DNA of 14,996 bases from Candidatus Omnitrophota bacterium (GTDB taxonomy: Bacteria; Omnitrophota; Gorgyraeia; 1-14-0-20-64-10; JACQQZ01): positions 1 to 14,996 of the forward strand of contig JACQRF010000030.1 of assembly GCA_016206635.1 (NCBI GenBank), written 5' to 3'. This document shows positions 1 to 8,225 of this stretch, piece after piece. The notes under the pieces are model-generated. The model had not been told where the DNA came from and ran no database searches. It worked only from the letters and a program-made list of their open reading frames with translations. Position 1 is the stretch's first letter. Each line of letters starts with the position of its first letter. Made by a program: the position numbers and the translations under genes.

Positions 1-428
1 ACCTGGGCCGCCGCCTCATGCCGGGCCGGATCAAACGGCTGGCCCGCCGTCTCCATCGGCTCCACGCCGAGCGCCTTCAAGAAATCGAGCAACCGGCGGT
101 GGATCATCGTCAATCCCGCGCGGACATGGGCTGGGTCGGTGTCTCCCGCCGTCGCCGCCACGGCCCGCTCGAAGTCGTCCACGATCTCCAGGAACGCCGC
201 GAGCAAGCGCTCGCCGGCCCGCTCCTCCAGGTCCTGCTGCTCGCGTCCCCACCGTTTGCGGCTGTTCTCAAACTCCGCCTGCAGCCGCAGCCAGCGATCT
301 TTGTAGTCGTCGGCCTGCGCCGCCTGCCGCCGCAGCGCCTCGTACTGCTCGACCGTCACCACCGGCGCCGGGGCCGTCGGCTCCGGCCCCAGCGGACGCC
401 CATCGGGCCCCAGCAACGGCGGGCTCAT
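1..428 (-). CDS. grpE: GrpE nucleotide exchange factor (3' end outside window)
   Basis: GrpE is the nucleotide exchange factor that releases ADP from DnaK in the cytoplasmic Hsp70 cycle. About 142 codons are present, and the C-terminal part runs off the left edge. After a proline-rich, poorly conserved N-terminus (about residues 1-25) come the features typical of the family: a long charged helix with the RLQAEFENSRKR stretch, then FLEIVDDFERAV and LLDFLKALGVEPM, and the start of the beta domain (GQPFDPARHEA). The start ATG at 428-426 overlaps the hrcA stop as ATGA, so the two genes are translationally coupled. CIRCE upstream of hrcA should control both. dnaK is expected next but is not in the window. 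Identification is from conserved motifs read by eye and is secure. Confidence 0.96.
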   Translation of the reverse strand, partial: MSPPLLGPDGRPLGPEPTAPAPVVTVEQYEALRRQAAQADDYKDRWLRLQAEFENSRKRWGREQQDLEERAGERLLAAFLEIVDDFERAVAATAGDTDPAHVRAGLTMIHRRLLDFLKALGVEPMETAGQPFDPARHEAAAQ

Positions 429-1468
429 CCGACGAACCGCTCCATCGCCCGGCCGATCTGCTCCGCCGCCTGCTCCACCAGGCTTGCGATCCGCGCGTAG
501 TCCATGCGGGTCGGCCCCAACACCCCGACCGCCCCGGCGAGCCGATGGCCCACGCGGTATGGCGCGCTCACCAGGCTGCAGCGGGCCAATCCCGGCGGCG
601 CATGCTCCGAGCCGATCACGGTCCGGCGGCGGCCATGCGTCATCGTCTCCTCCAGCAGATCCGCCAACGGCTGCCGGCGTTCCAGCGCCTCCAGCAACGG
701 CCGGCTTTGCGCGGCATCGCGGAACTCCGGCTGCAGCAGCAGATGCGACACCCCCTCGATGAACACCGGCAGCTCCGTCTCCAGGAACCCGCCCAACGAC
801 CAGAACTCCTGCGCCCGTTTATAGAGATGGCCGAAGGCGTTCGTCGCGTCCATCAACGTCTGCTGCAGGCGCTCATGGATGTCGCAGAGCCGCTGCCCGC
901 TGAGCTCCTCGTTGAGGAACCGGGCGACGCGCGTCAGCTCCTCGGCATCAACCGTCTCCTCGAATTCCAGGTAGGTATGCTGCAGCAGGCCGTCGCGCGT
1001 CATCACCAATTCCAGCACGCGATGCGCGTTCACCGGGATCAGATCAATCCGGTGGAGCGCGCTCTGTCGCAGGCGCGGCGCCAGCACCGTCGCGGTCTGG
1101 CCGGTCAGCACCGCCAGCACCTGGGCCGCCTCCCGCAACAACTCCAGCGGATCGTCGGCCGGCTGGCCACTCAGCGCCGCCAGGGCGCGCCGCTCGGCAT
1201 CGGTCAGCACCGGGGCCGCCATCAAGAGATCCACGTAGTAGCGATACCCGCGAGCCGTTGGAATGCGGCCGGCGGACGTATGCGGGTGCGTGAGCAGCTT
1301 GTCGTCTTCCAAATCGCCCATCACGTTCCGCACGGTGGCAGGGCTCAAGCGCAGATGGAACCGCCGGCAGACTTCGTGCGACCCGACGGGCACCGCCGTC
1401 TCGACGTACGTCTGGATCGTGAACTCCAGGATTTTATTTCGCCGCGATGCGGCGCTGAGGGTATCCAT
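425..1468 (-). CDS. hrcA: HrcA heat-inducible transcription repressor
   Basis: HrcA represses class I heat-shock genes by binding CIRCE, and its activity depends on GroEL. The protein has about 347 residues, normal for the family. The N-terminal winged helix (about 1-80) carries the hallmark segments ILEFTIQTYVETAVPVGS, SPATVRNVMGDLED and HTSAGRIPTARGYRYYVD. The C-terminal HrcA/GAF-like domain contains VIGSEHAPPGLARCSLVSAPY and ends GVLGPTRMDYARI. I chose ATG 1468; a GTG at 1477 would add three residues, and neither has a convincing Shine-Dalgarno, so the start is uncertain by nine bases. The gene lies just downstream of a perfect CIRCE (1485-1511), consistent with autoregulation, and its stop overlaps the grpE start. 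Confidence 0.96.
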   Translation of the reverse strand: MDTLSAASRRNKILEFTIQTYVETAVPVGSHEVCRRFHLRLSPATVRNVMGDLEDDKLLTHPHTSAGRIPTARGYRYYVDLLMAAPVLTDAERRALAALSGQPADDPLELLREAAQVLAVLTGQTATVLAPRLRQSALHRIDLIPVNAHRVLELVMTRDGLLQHTYLEFEETVDAEELTRVARFLNEELSGQRLCDIHERLQQTLMDATNAFGHLYKRAQEFWSLGGFLETELPVFIEGVSHLLLQPEFRDAAQSRPLLEALERRQPLADLLEETMTHGRRRTVIGSEHAPPGLARCSLVSAPYRVGHRLAGAVGVLGPTRMDYARIASLVEQAAEQIGRAMERFVG

Positions 1469-1484
1469 CAGGATCACGTTAGGT

Positions 1485-1511
1485 TTAGCACTCGATATAA
1501 TAGAGTGCTAA
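1485..1511 (-). promoter_or_regulatory. CIRCE operator (HrcA binding site)
   Basis: TTAGCACTC, nine bases, GAGTGCTAA: a perfect match to the CIRCE consensus, reading the same way on both strands. It lies 16 bases before the hrcA start and overlaps the -10 region of the promoter described separately. Binding of HrcA there should block transcription of hrcA-grpE. The TAG stop of the upstream trehalose-6-phosphate synthase gene (1510-1508) is part of the right arm of the palindrome. Confidence 0.97.
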
Positions 1512-1525
1512 CCTTGGTTTGTCAA
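1497..1525 (-). promoter_or_regulatory. Sigma70-type promoter for hrcA-grpE
   Basis: On the minus strand TTGACA (1525-1520) is followed by exactly 17 bases and then TATTAT (1502-1497), a near-consensus housekeeping promoter. The -35 box lies inside the last codons of the trehalose-6-phosphate synthase gene, and the -10 box lies in the CIRCE spacer. Transcription would start around 1485-1490, giving a short leader. The position fits repression by HrcA through occlusion. The boxes are seen directly; activity is inferred. Confidence 0.85.
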
Positions 1526-3772
1526 GCGTTCTCGAACGGGCCGCAGCCGAGCCAATTCCGCCACGAGATCAGCGGCCCAACGATAGATGTTGCGCTCCCG
1601 GAGCAGCTCCCGCATCCTGGTCATCCGTTCCGTCTGCTCCTCCGGCGTCATGGTGAGGGCCGCGTGAAGGGCGGCCGCCACCTGCTCGACGTCATACGGG
1701 TTCACGAGCAACGCATCCCGCAGCTCCCGGGACGCGCCGGCAAACCGGCTGAGCACGAGGACGCCGCGCGCATCGGCCCGCGCCGCCACGTATTCCTTCG
1801 CCACGAGATTCATCCCATCGTGCAACGACGTCACCACGCACACATCGGCGGCCCGGTAATACGGCTGGATCGCCTCGTGGCTGTGATGCCGCTGCAGAAA
1901 CACGATCGGTTTCCAGGCGCGCGTCTGGAATCGCCGGTTGATCCGCTCCGCCTCGGCATCCAGCTCCGCCCCCAGCTCATGATACCGGGGGATCAAGGTG
2001 CGGCTGGGGGCGCCGAGCTCCACAAACACGAACTGCCCCTGGAATTCCGGGTAATGCTCTAAAAAACGCTCGATGGCCCGGAAGCGCTCAGCGATCCCCT
2101 TGGTATAATCAATCCGATCTACGCCGACTCCCAGCCATCGGGTCTGGAGGCCCAGTTCCTTCAACACCGCCTCTTTGGCCACCGCCGCATCGGCGGCCGG
2201 CCCCTCCCCGCCCGGGGGCTCCTCCACGGGGATGCTGATGGGAAACGGCTTGACCCACGTCGTGTGGCCGGCTCGATTCACGGCGAACTGTTCCCAATCG
2301 ATTCGGGATTCCAGCGTCTGGTCCACCGTATCCAGGAAGTTATTGCAGTGATACTGCGTGTGGAACCCGAGCAGGTCGGCGCCCAGCATGCCGTGGAGCA
2401 GCTCCCGGGCCCACGGGCAGATGCCGAACGCTTCGGGATTCGGCCACGGGATGTGCCAGAAGAGCGCGACCCTGGCGTCCGGCCGTTTCTCGCGAATCAG
2501 CCGAGGGAGCAAGGCGAAATGATAGTCCTGGATGAGGAGGTACGGGCGCTCCATCCCCCGCATCTCCTCCACGGCCGCCTGCGCGAACGTCATGTTCACC
2601 TGACGATAGTGGCGCCAATCCTCCGCCCGGAACAGCGGACGGGTATGCGCGATATGGCACAGCGGCCACAACCCTTCATTGGCAAACCCGTAGTAGTAGC
2701 CGTCTTCCTCCTGTTTCTCGAGCCACACGCGCCGCAGCGTGTACATCGGCTCGTCGGGCGGCACGCGCAGCTTTCCGGATCCATCGGCCGTCTCCCGGTC
2801 CGCGTCGCCGGCCCCATGCGCGATCCACGTGCCGCCGCACGCCCGCAAAATCGGCTCCATCGCCGTCACTAATCCGCTGGCGGGCATAATCCACCGCACC
2901 TGCCGCCCCTGCCGCACATGCATGTACGGTTCCCGGTTGGCGATCACCAGCAGGGGGCGGCCCTCCAACGTCGTTCGCAGATGCTCCTTCAAGCGCTCTG
3001 GGGTCCATCGCGACGCGCCGGTATGGCGGAGTCGGGCCTCCTCCTCCGCCGCCGCCCGGGCCACCGTCAAGGTCTTGGTGATGTGGGTGACCTCGCGCGC
3101 CAACGGGCCAAACAACCCTTCGTGAGGCAACGCCCCCTGGTCGGCAGGCTCTCCGATCCGCAGGCGCCGCAACCATTCAACGGTTTTGGCCATGGGCCGC
3201 GTCAAATACCACCGGACAATGAGCAGGGTCGTCAGCGAGATCAACAGGACGTGCAGCAGCAATCGCAGGAAGTTATGCCGCCAGACGGCGGCGCCCCGCG
3301 CCTCGATGTAGTCGGCATTATGAAAGAGGACGAGCGCGCCGGGCGGGCCGGCCGGCGCCCGCACCGGGACCGCTTGAAGATGCCACCGCTGACCTTGCAA
3401 CGTGAGGAAGCCGGCCACCGCGCCGCCGCCATCGAGCGCTTGACGGGCGGTCTCCGGGGCGATTTGGAACTCCACCGGGAGCCGAGGGCTCATCGCCATC
3501 GGCTGGCGGTCACCCCGATAAATCGCGACACCGGCCAACCGTTCCCGGTCCGCAAATCGCTCGACCAAACGGTGCAGCCCGTCCAGTTTCCCGCCGTCCA
3601 GCAACGGTTCGACGGATTCCTGAAGGCTTTCGGCCAACACGGCGGCCCGGCGGCTCAGCTCCTGCTCCAGATGCGCCTGTTCCTGCCGGGCCTGCAGGCC
3701 GGAAAATATGAAGGAGACCGACGCGGCGACGATCACCAAAGACGCGATGAGGCGAAGCGTGATGCGCATCAT
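1508..3772 (-). CDS. Membrane-anchored trehalose-6-phosphate synthase with sensor/HAMP-like N-terminus
   Basis: A 754-residue protein of the GT20 (OtsA) family, about 280 residues longer than ordinary OtsA. The catalytic half (about 273-745) should make trehalose 6-phosphate from a nucleotide-activated glucose and glucose 6-phosphate. It shows IQDYHFALLP (414-423), FWHIPWP (438-444), GVDRIDYTKG (550-559) and DGMNLVAKEY (652-661). The counterparts of OtsA Asp130, His154, Arg262, Lys267, Asp361 and Glu369 are all present. The extra N-terminus has a membrane helix (about 5-25), an extracytoplasmic region of about 140 residues, a second helix (about 168-187) and a HAMP-like linker (about 188-240), as in sensor kinases. 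No trehalose phosphatase gene is in the window. The ATG at 3772 follows the hflX stop after one base; ATG 3769 is an alternative. Regulation by an external signal is inference. Confidence 0.92.
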   Translation of the reverse strand: MMRITLRLIASLVIVAASVSFIFSGLQARQEQAHLEQELSRRAAVLAESLQESVEPLLDGGKLDGLHRLVERFADRERLAGVAIYRGDRQPMAMSPRLPVEFQIAPETARQALDGGGAVAGFLTLQGQRWHLQAVPVRAPAGPPGALVLFHNADYIEARGAAVWRHNFLRLLLHVLLISLTTLLIVRWYLTRPMAKTVEWLRRLRIGEPADQGALPHEGLFGPLAREVTHITKTLTVARAAAEEEARLRHTGASRWTPERLKEHLRTTLEGRPLLVIANREPYMHVRQGRQVRWIMPASGLVTAMEPILRACGGTWIAHGAGDADRETADGSGKLRVPPDEPMYTLRRVWLEKQEEDGYYYGFANEGLWPLCHIAHTRPLFRAEDWRHYRQVNMTFAQAAVEEMRGMERPYLLIQDYHFALLPRLIREKRPDARVALFWHIPWPNPEAFGICPWARELLHGMLGADLLGFHTQYHCNNFLDTVDQTLESRIDWEQFAVNRAGHTTWVKPFPISIPVEEPPGGEGPAADAAVAKEAVLKELGLQTRWLGVGVDRIDYTKGIAERFRAIERFLEHYPEFQGQFVFVELGAPSRTLIPRYHELGAELDAEAERINRRFQTRAWKPIVFLQRHHSHEAIQPYYRAADVCVVTSLHDGMNLVAKEYVAARADARGVLVLSRFAGASRELRDALLVNPYDVEQVAAALHAALTMTPEEQTERMTRMRELLRERNIYRWAADLVAELARLRPVRERLTNQG

Positions 3773-3773
3773 G

Positions 3774-5054
3774 TCAAGCGTTTCCGAGCAGATGGGCCGC
3801 GCTGAGATGCGCCTTCAGGCGGGGCGGGACCAGCGCCTCAAGATGGATGGCGCCGCCGGCATCGCGGCGGGCGATGACGGCCCCTTCCTCGTAAATCCGG
3901 TGGACCCAGTCCTGGGCTGCCTGGGGAATCGCCAGCGTCACGGCGATAAGCCGCGTCATCAGCTGATGGGCGATCCGCTCAAGGAGGCCGGGGATCCCTT
4001 CCCCGGTCAGCGCCGAGATCAGCACGGCCTCCGGGCACTCCCGCTGCAAGGCCATCCGCGCCGCCGCGCCGAGGCGATCGCACTGATTGAACACCAGGAG
4101 CTGCGGCTTAGCCGCGGCCCCCAGCACCCCCAACACCTCATCCACCGATGCCGTCAGGCGATCGCGATGCTCGTGGCTGGCATCAACCACATGGAGCAAT
4201 AGCTGGCTCTCGCGGACTTCTTCCAACGTCGCCTGAAACGCCTCGATCAGATGGTGTGGCAGCTGGTGCAGGAATCCGACGGTATCGCTGACGATCACGG
4301 CCTGGCGCGTCGGCAGGACGAGCCGCCGGGCCATCGGGTCCAGCGTGGTGAACAACTGCTGCTGGACGGTCGCGGCGGCATGGGTGAGGGCATTGAACAA
4401 GGTGGTCTTGCCGGCGTTCGTGTAGCCGACGAGCGCCACGGCCGGTACCGCGCGCGTCTGGCGCTCCTGCCGGATCCGGCCCCGCCGCCGACGGATCTGG
4501 GCCAACTCGCGCTGCAGCTTGGTGATCTGCCCGCGGATCCGCCGGCGATCAACCTCCAACTTTTGCTCACCGGGCCCTCGCGTGCCGATCCCGCCGCCCA
4601 GCCGGGACAAGAGGATGCCCTGCCCCACCAGCCGCGGCAGCAGGTACTGGTGCTGGGCCAACGCGACCTGCACCTTGCCTTCCTGGGAATGGGCCCGTTG
4701 GGCAAAGATGTCGAGGATCAGTTGGGTCCGGTCAATCACCTTGACCCCGAGGACCTCCTCGAGATTGCGCTGCTGGGCCGGCGACAGATCGCGGCTGACC
4801 ACCACGACATCGGCCCGCGCCGACTCGACGAGGCCACGCACCTCCTCGGCCGTGCCGCGCCCCATCAGTAACGTCGGACTCGGGGTGTCCCGCGTCACCA
4901 GCCGCTCGGCGACCACGTCCACCCCGCTGGAACGGACCAACTCCCGCAGCTCAGCCGCCATCTCATCGACCGGCCATGAATCGCGGTACGCGGCGCGGCG
5001 GAACGCCAGCGTCACGAGGACCGCTTGCTCGCGGGCGCGGAGATCAACAGTCAA
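3774..5054 (-). CDS. hflX: GTPase HflX
   Basis: HflX is a ribosome-associated GTPase that binds 50S subunits and, in studied bacteria, splits stalled or heat-damaged ribosomes. From the proposed TTG start (5054) it has 426 residues, the usual size. The N-terminal HflX domain includes LLMGRGTAEEV and the glycine-rich SRLGGGIGTRGPGEQKLE (150-167), then a basic coiled-coil segment (about 178-200). The G domain has P-loop GYTNAGKTT (210-218), DTVGF (257-261), NQCD (323-326, where NKxD is usual) and SALTGEG (347-353). The start is inferred: the frame is open further upstream to an ATG at 5123, but only from about the TTG does the sequence resemble HflX. It overlaps the end of miaA by 11 bases, and the trehalose synthase gene begins one base after its stop. 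Confidence 0.95.
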   Translation of the reverse strand: MTVDLRAREQAVLVTLAFRRAAYRDSWPVDEMAAELRELVRSSGVDVVAERLVTRDTPSPTLLMGRGTAEEVRGLVESARADVVVVSRDLSPAQQRNLEEVLGVKVIDRTQLILDIFAQRAHSQEGKVQVALAQHQYLLPRLVGQGILLSRLGGGIGTRGPGEQKLEVDRRRIRGQITKLQRELAQIRRRRGRIRQERQTRAVPAVALVGYTNAGKTTLFNALTHAAATVQQQLFTTLDPMARRLVLPTRQAVIVSDTVGFLHQLPHHLIEAFQATLEEVRESQLLLHVVDASHEHRDRLTASVDEVLGVLGAAAKPQLLVFNQCDRLGAAARMALQRECPEAVLISALTGEGIPGLLERIAHQLMTRLIAVTLAIPQAAQDWVHRIYEEGAVIARRDAGGAIHLEALVPPRLKAHLSAAHLLGNA

Positions 5055-5964
5055 GGAGAGAACGTACCTGCGGCACGAGGTCGCGCGGCGCCTCAACTGG
5101 CGTGAGCCATGCGATGCGCGCATCGCGACGAAACCAGGTCAGCTGCCGGCGGGCGTACCGCCTCGTCTCCCGCTGGATGCGGGCGATCGCCTCGTCCATG
5201 CCCCAGCGGCCCTCAAACGCCGCGAAGAGTTCCTTATAGCCGAGGGCCTGCGCCGCGGTGCGGCTGACCCCGGCGGCATGGAGCGCGCGGGCCTCCTCGA
5301 CCAATCCCGCCGCGACCATCCCCCGCACGCGTGCGTTGATCCGGGCGTCCAACGCCTCGCGCGGCGGCAGGAGGCCGACCTGCCGGATCTCCCACGCGCC
5401 GGCGAGCCCTTCCGTCTGCTGATGCCACGCGCTCAGCGGGCGCCCGCTCACGCGGTACACCTCCAGCGCCCGGATCACACGGCGCGCATCGTGAGGATGG
5501 ACGCGGGCGGCCGTGACCGGATCGGCCTGGCGCAATCGGGCGTGGAGGGCGTCCGCCCCGATGAGCGCCGCTTCGCGCGCCAGCGCCTGGCGGCACGCCG
5601 GGTCGGCCGGCGGCGCCGGGCACAAACCGTCCACGACGGCGCGGATGTACAAGCCAGTGCCGCCAACCAGGATCGGGATGCGGCCGCGCGCCCGGATCGC
5701 CGACAGCGCGCCGAGGGCATAGCGCCGGTACATCGCGACGGTGAATTCAATCTGCGGCTCGACCAAATCCAGGCCGTGGTGCGGCGCCCGGCGGCGCTCC
5801 TCGGGCGACGGCTTGTTGGTCCCGATGTCCATGCCACGGTAGACCTGCATCGAATCGGCCGACACGATCTCGCCGCCGAGCTGCTGGGCCAACGCCAGCG
5901 CCAACTCACTCTTGCCGCTGGCCGTCGGCCCGACGAGCACGATCAACGCGCTCTTGACCTCCAC
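5044..5964 (-). CDS. miaA: tRNA dimethylallyltransferase MiaA
   Basis: MiaA transfers a dimethylallyl group to N6 of adenosine 37 in tRNAs that read codons starting with U. At 306 residues it has the normal length. Seen: P-loop GPTASGKS (12-19), SADSMQVYRGMDIGT (35-49), VGGTGLYIRAVVDG, and near the C-terminus YARRQLTWFRRD, all family signatures. The start is GTG 5964, preceded by GGAGG six bases upstream, which supports it over other codons. It lies 30 bases after the stop of the SPOR protein gene, and its last codons overlap the hflX start. The next enzyme in the pathway, MiaB, is encoded two genes upstream. Confidence 0.97.
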   Translation of the reverse strand: MEVKSALIVLVGPTASGKSELALALAQQLGGEIVSADSMQVYRGMDIGTNKPSPEERRRAPHHGLDLVEPQIEFTVAMYRRYALGALSAIRARGRIPILVGGTGLYIRAVVDGLCPAPPADPACRQALAREAALIGADALHARLRQADPVTAARVHPHDARRVIRALEVYRVSGRPLSAWHQQTEGLAGAWEIRQVGLLPPREALDARINARVRGMVAAGLVEEARALHAAGVSRTAAQALGYKELFAAFEGRWGMDEAIARIQRETRRYARRQLTWFRRDARIAWLTPVEAPRDLVPQVRSLLDC

Positions 5965-5994
5965 CCTCTGCCTCCGTGGCTCACTGTGCGGCGC

Positions 5995-6855
5995 CTAAGG
6001 CACGATCTTCGACGGGAACCCGTCCTGCCGCAACCGTGAGGCGATCTCGGTCGCCTGTTCCCGGCTGCTGAATCGCCCAACCCGGACCCGGTGCATGACC
6101 CGCCCGTCCGCCAGCGCTTGGTCCACCATCGCCGAGTACCCCCGCTGCGCTAGCTGCCGCTGCAGCCGCACGGCATTATCCCGCACCCCGAACGCCCCAA
6201 CCTGGACCGAGAATGTGAAGTCCGATTGCTGCAGCACAGCGCGGGCCAGCCCCGCCTCAAAGCTTTGCGGGGCGCCGGCGATCACCCCCTCGAACGCCTG
6301 GCGGGCCACCGTCCACTGCCCCGCCTGCCGGGCCGCCTGGCCCAGTTGATACTGCGCGCGCGTCGAGGCGGGGTGGCCCGGGCCGAGACGGGCCAGCACC
6401 GCCTGATACAGCGCCACGGCGCGGGCCGGCTCCTCGGACATCCAGAGGGCATCGGCCACGCCGGTCTCGGCATCCGGCCGCCACCGGCTGCCCGGCCACT
6501 GATCGAGCAATACGATCCACGTCCGCCGGGCCTCGTCCGGCTGCTGGAGCTGGAGCTGCGCCAGGCCGATCAGATACCAAATGTCGTCCAGGCGATCGGC
6601 CGCCGAGGCCGGCGCCTCCTGCAACACCCGCTGGCCGGTCGCCACCACCAGCGCGTACTCCCCGCGCAGGTAGGCCGCCTCCATCTCCGCGATCGGGCGA
6701 GACGCCGACGCCGAGTTGGCGGAGTTCTCCACGGCCAACGAGGCGGCCGATACCTTCTCTTTCCGTTGCCAGGCCGGCGGATCAGGCAACCCGACGCCCG
6801 GACCGGCCGCGGCCAGCACCCCGCATCCCACGAGGCCCGCTGCGATCCATTTCAT
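5995..6855 (-). CDS. Exported TPR-like protein with C-terminal SPOR domain
   Basis: A 286-residue envelope protein. The hydrophobic N-terminus (about 3-22) is a signal peptide or anchor. LVGC at 8-11 resembles a lipobox, but the preceding hydrophobic stretch is very short, so lipidation is doubtful. Residues about 55-205 hold helical TPR-like repeats, with pairs such as LRGEYALVVATGQRVL, DDIWYLIGLAQLQL and ARAVALYQAVLARLG. Residues 213-286 form a SPOR domain (FTFSVQVGAFGVRDNAVRL, then VMHRVRVGRFSSREQA), which in this family binds denuded peptidoglycan glycan strands at division sites. The ATG overlaps the miaB stop as ATGA, so it is probably co-translated with miaB. It ends in TAG. The specific role is unknown; a cell-wall or division function is inferred from SPOR. 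Confidence 0.88.
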   Translation of the reverse strand: MKWIAAGLVGCGVLAAAGPGVGLPDPPAWQRKEKVSAASLAVENSANSASASRPIAEMEAAYLRGEYALVVATGQRVLQEAPASAADRLDDIWYLIGLAQLQLQQPDEARRTWIVLLDQWPGSRWRPDAETGVADALWMSEEPARAVALYQAVLARLGPGHPASTRAQYQLGQAARQAGQWTVARQAFEGVIAGAPQSFEAGLARAVLQQSDFTFSVQVGAFGVRDNAVRLQRQLAQRGYSAMVDQALADGRVMHRVRVGRFSSREQATEIASRLRQDGFPSKIVP

Positions 6856-8171
6856 CCGATCACCGTCCCGGCCAGCGTATGGCCGCGCACCTGGCGCACC
6901 TGGACCTGCACGAGCTGTCCTCGCAGCTGTGCCCCGCCCGGAAACACCACGTGCCGATTATCGCGCGCCCGCCCCGTCCACTCCAACGGATCTTTGGGGC
7001 TCGGACCCTCGACCAGCACCTCCACGGTCCGCCCCACGCACGCCTGATTGCGCTCGCGGCCGATCCGTTCCTGCAACGCCATCAACGCCTGCAGCCGGCG
7101 ATCCTTCACCTCGGCCGGCACGTCATCCGGCCACCCAGACGCCTTGGCCATCGGCCGCGGCGAGTAGTTGAACATGAACGCGGAATCAAATCGCACGGTC
7201 TCCATCAGCCGGAGCGTCCCGGCGAAGTCGTCCTCGGTCTCGCCGGGGAACCCTACGATGACATCGGTCGAGAGGCCGATGTCCGGCAGGAACCGCCGCA
7301 CCCGGCTGATTTTTTCCAGGTACTCTTCGACCGTGTAGCCCCGCTGCATGCGGGCCAGCACGGCGTCCGATCCCGACTGCACCGGCAGATGCAGATGCTC
7401 GCAGACCGGCTCCGCCTCCCGCATCGCCTGGAACATCGCCTCGTCCGCATCATGCGGGTGGCTCGTGATAAACCGGACGCGGCGCAGCCCCGGTACCGCG
7501 CTGACGCGCCGCAGCAGCTCCGGGAAGGTTGTCGGTGGGCCGTCCAGGCGCCGGCGGCCGTACGAGTTCACGTTCTGGCCCAGGAGCATGACCTCTTGGA
7601 AGCCTTGCCGGACGACGCCGCGCACCTCCTCGACAATCTGATCGGCCGGCCGGCTCACCTCGCGCCCGCGCGTGAACGGGATAATGCAGTAGGTGCAGAA
7701 CTTGTCGCACCCCTCCATGATCGTGACCAGCGCGCTCGCGCCGCCGGCGTGATACGACACCTGCTGGAACTCCGGGCGGCGCCGGCGAGACACCGCCAGT
7801 TGCGGCCGCCGCTCTTCCTGGATCGTCTCGATCAGCTCCGGGACATCGTACAGGCTGGCCGGGCCCGCCACGAAGTCCACGTGCGGCATCCGCTTGAAGA
7901 TCGTCTCCCGGTGGGCCTGTGCCATGCACCCAAGGATCCCGATCACCAGCCCTGGGCGCTGCTGTTTCAAACTCTTCAGCGCCCCGACATTGGACCAGAC
8001 CCGATCCTCCGCGTGTTCCCGCACGCTGCAGGTGTTGAACAGCGCGACGTCCGCCTGCTCAGGCCCCTCCACCAACGCGTACCCGTCCCGCATGAGGAGC
8101 CCCACCACCTCCTCCCCATCGCGCACATTCATCTGGCAGCCGTAGCTGCGGACGTAGACAGATTTTTTCAT
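6852..8171 (-). CDS. miaB: tRNA-2-methylthio-N6-dimethylallyladenosine synthase MiaB
   Basis: MiaB is a radical SAM methylthiotransferase that converts i6A37 to ms2i6A37 in tRNA. It is 439 residues, the usual size. The N-terminal UPF0004 domain has the three cysteines for the auxiliary [4Fe-4S] cluster (C12, C48, C82). The radical SAM triad CxxxCxxC is C155, C159, C162 in EGCDKFCTYCIIPFTRGRE. Later motifs are LLGQNVNSYG, HLPVQSGSD, MQRGYTVEEY and DVIVGFPGET, and a TRAM RNA-binding domain lies at about 370-437. Those cysteine spacings and DKFCTYCIIP favour MiaB over its relatives MtaB and RimO. It is the first gene of the left-hand block. An inverted repeat sits directly before the ATG. Confidence 0.97.
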   Translation of the reverse strand: MKKSVYVRSYGCQMNVRDGEEVVGLLMRDGYALVEGPEQADVALFNTCSVREHAEDRVWSNVGALKSLKQQRPGLVIGILGCMAQAHRETIFKRMPHVDFVAGPASLYDVPELIETIQEERRPQLAVSRRRRPEFQQVSYHAGGASALVTIMEGCDKFCTYCIIPFTRGREVSRPADQIVEEVRGVVRQGFQEVMLLGQNVNSYGRRRLDGPPTTFPELLRRVSAVPGLRRVRFITSHPHDADEAMFQAMREAEPVCEHLHLPVQSGSDAVLARMQRGYTVEEYLEKISRVRRFLPDIGLSTDVIVGFPGETEDDFAGTLRLMETVRFDSAFMFNYSPRPMAKASGWPDDVPAEVKDRRLQALMALQERIGRERNQACVGRTVEVLVEGPSPKDPLEWTGRARDNRHVVFPGGAQLRGQLVQVQVRQVRGHTLAGTVIG

Positions 8172-8199
8172 AACCTGATGTCTTCGAAACGCTCAGGTT
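8172..8199 (-). promoter_or_regulatory. Leader hairpin directly before the miaB start
   Basis: AACCTGA (8172-8178) and TCAGGTT (8193-8199) form a perfect 7-base-pair stem with a 14-base loop that contains TTCGAA. In the mRNA the stem ends on the base next to the miaB ATG and covers AGG, the only Shine-Dalgarno-like sequence there. It could limit translation initiation. The structure is seen; the effect is inference. Confidence 0.45.
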
Positions 8200-8225
8200 C
8201 AATATTTATAGATATCGCTAATTAC

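Noticed and set aside
545..2062. Long plus-strand open frame (505 codons) antisense to hrcA and the trehalose synthase gene
   Set aside because: It is the complement of two well-identified genes; its arginine/glutamine/histidine-rich composition is typical of a shadow frame in GC-rich DNA, and it runs across CIRCE and the promoter.
4519..6039. Long plus-strand open frame (506 codons) antisense to hflX and miaA
   Set aside because: Same reason: low-complexity composition, no family motif, and both strands cannot plausibly code here while hflX and miaA are highly conserved.
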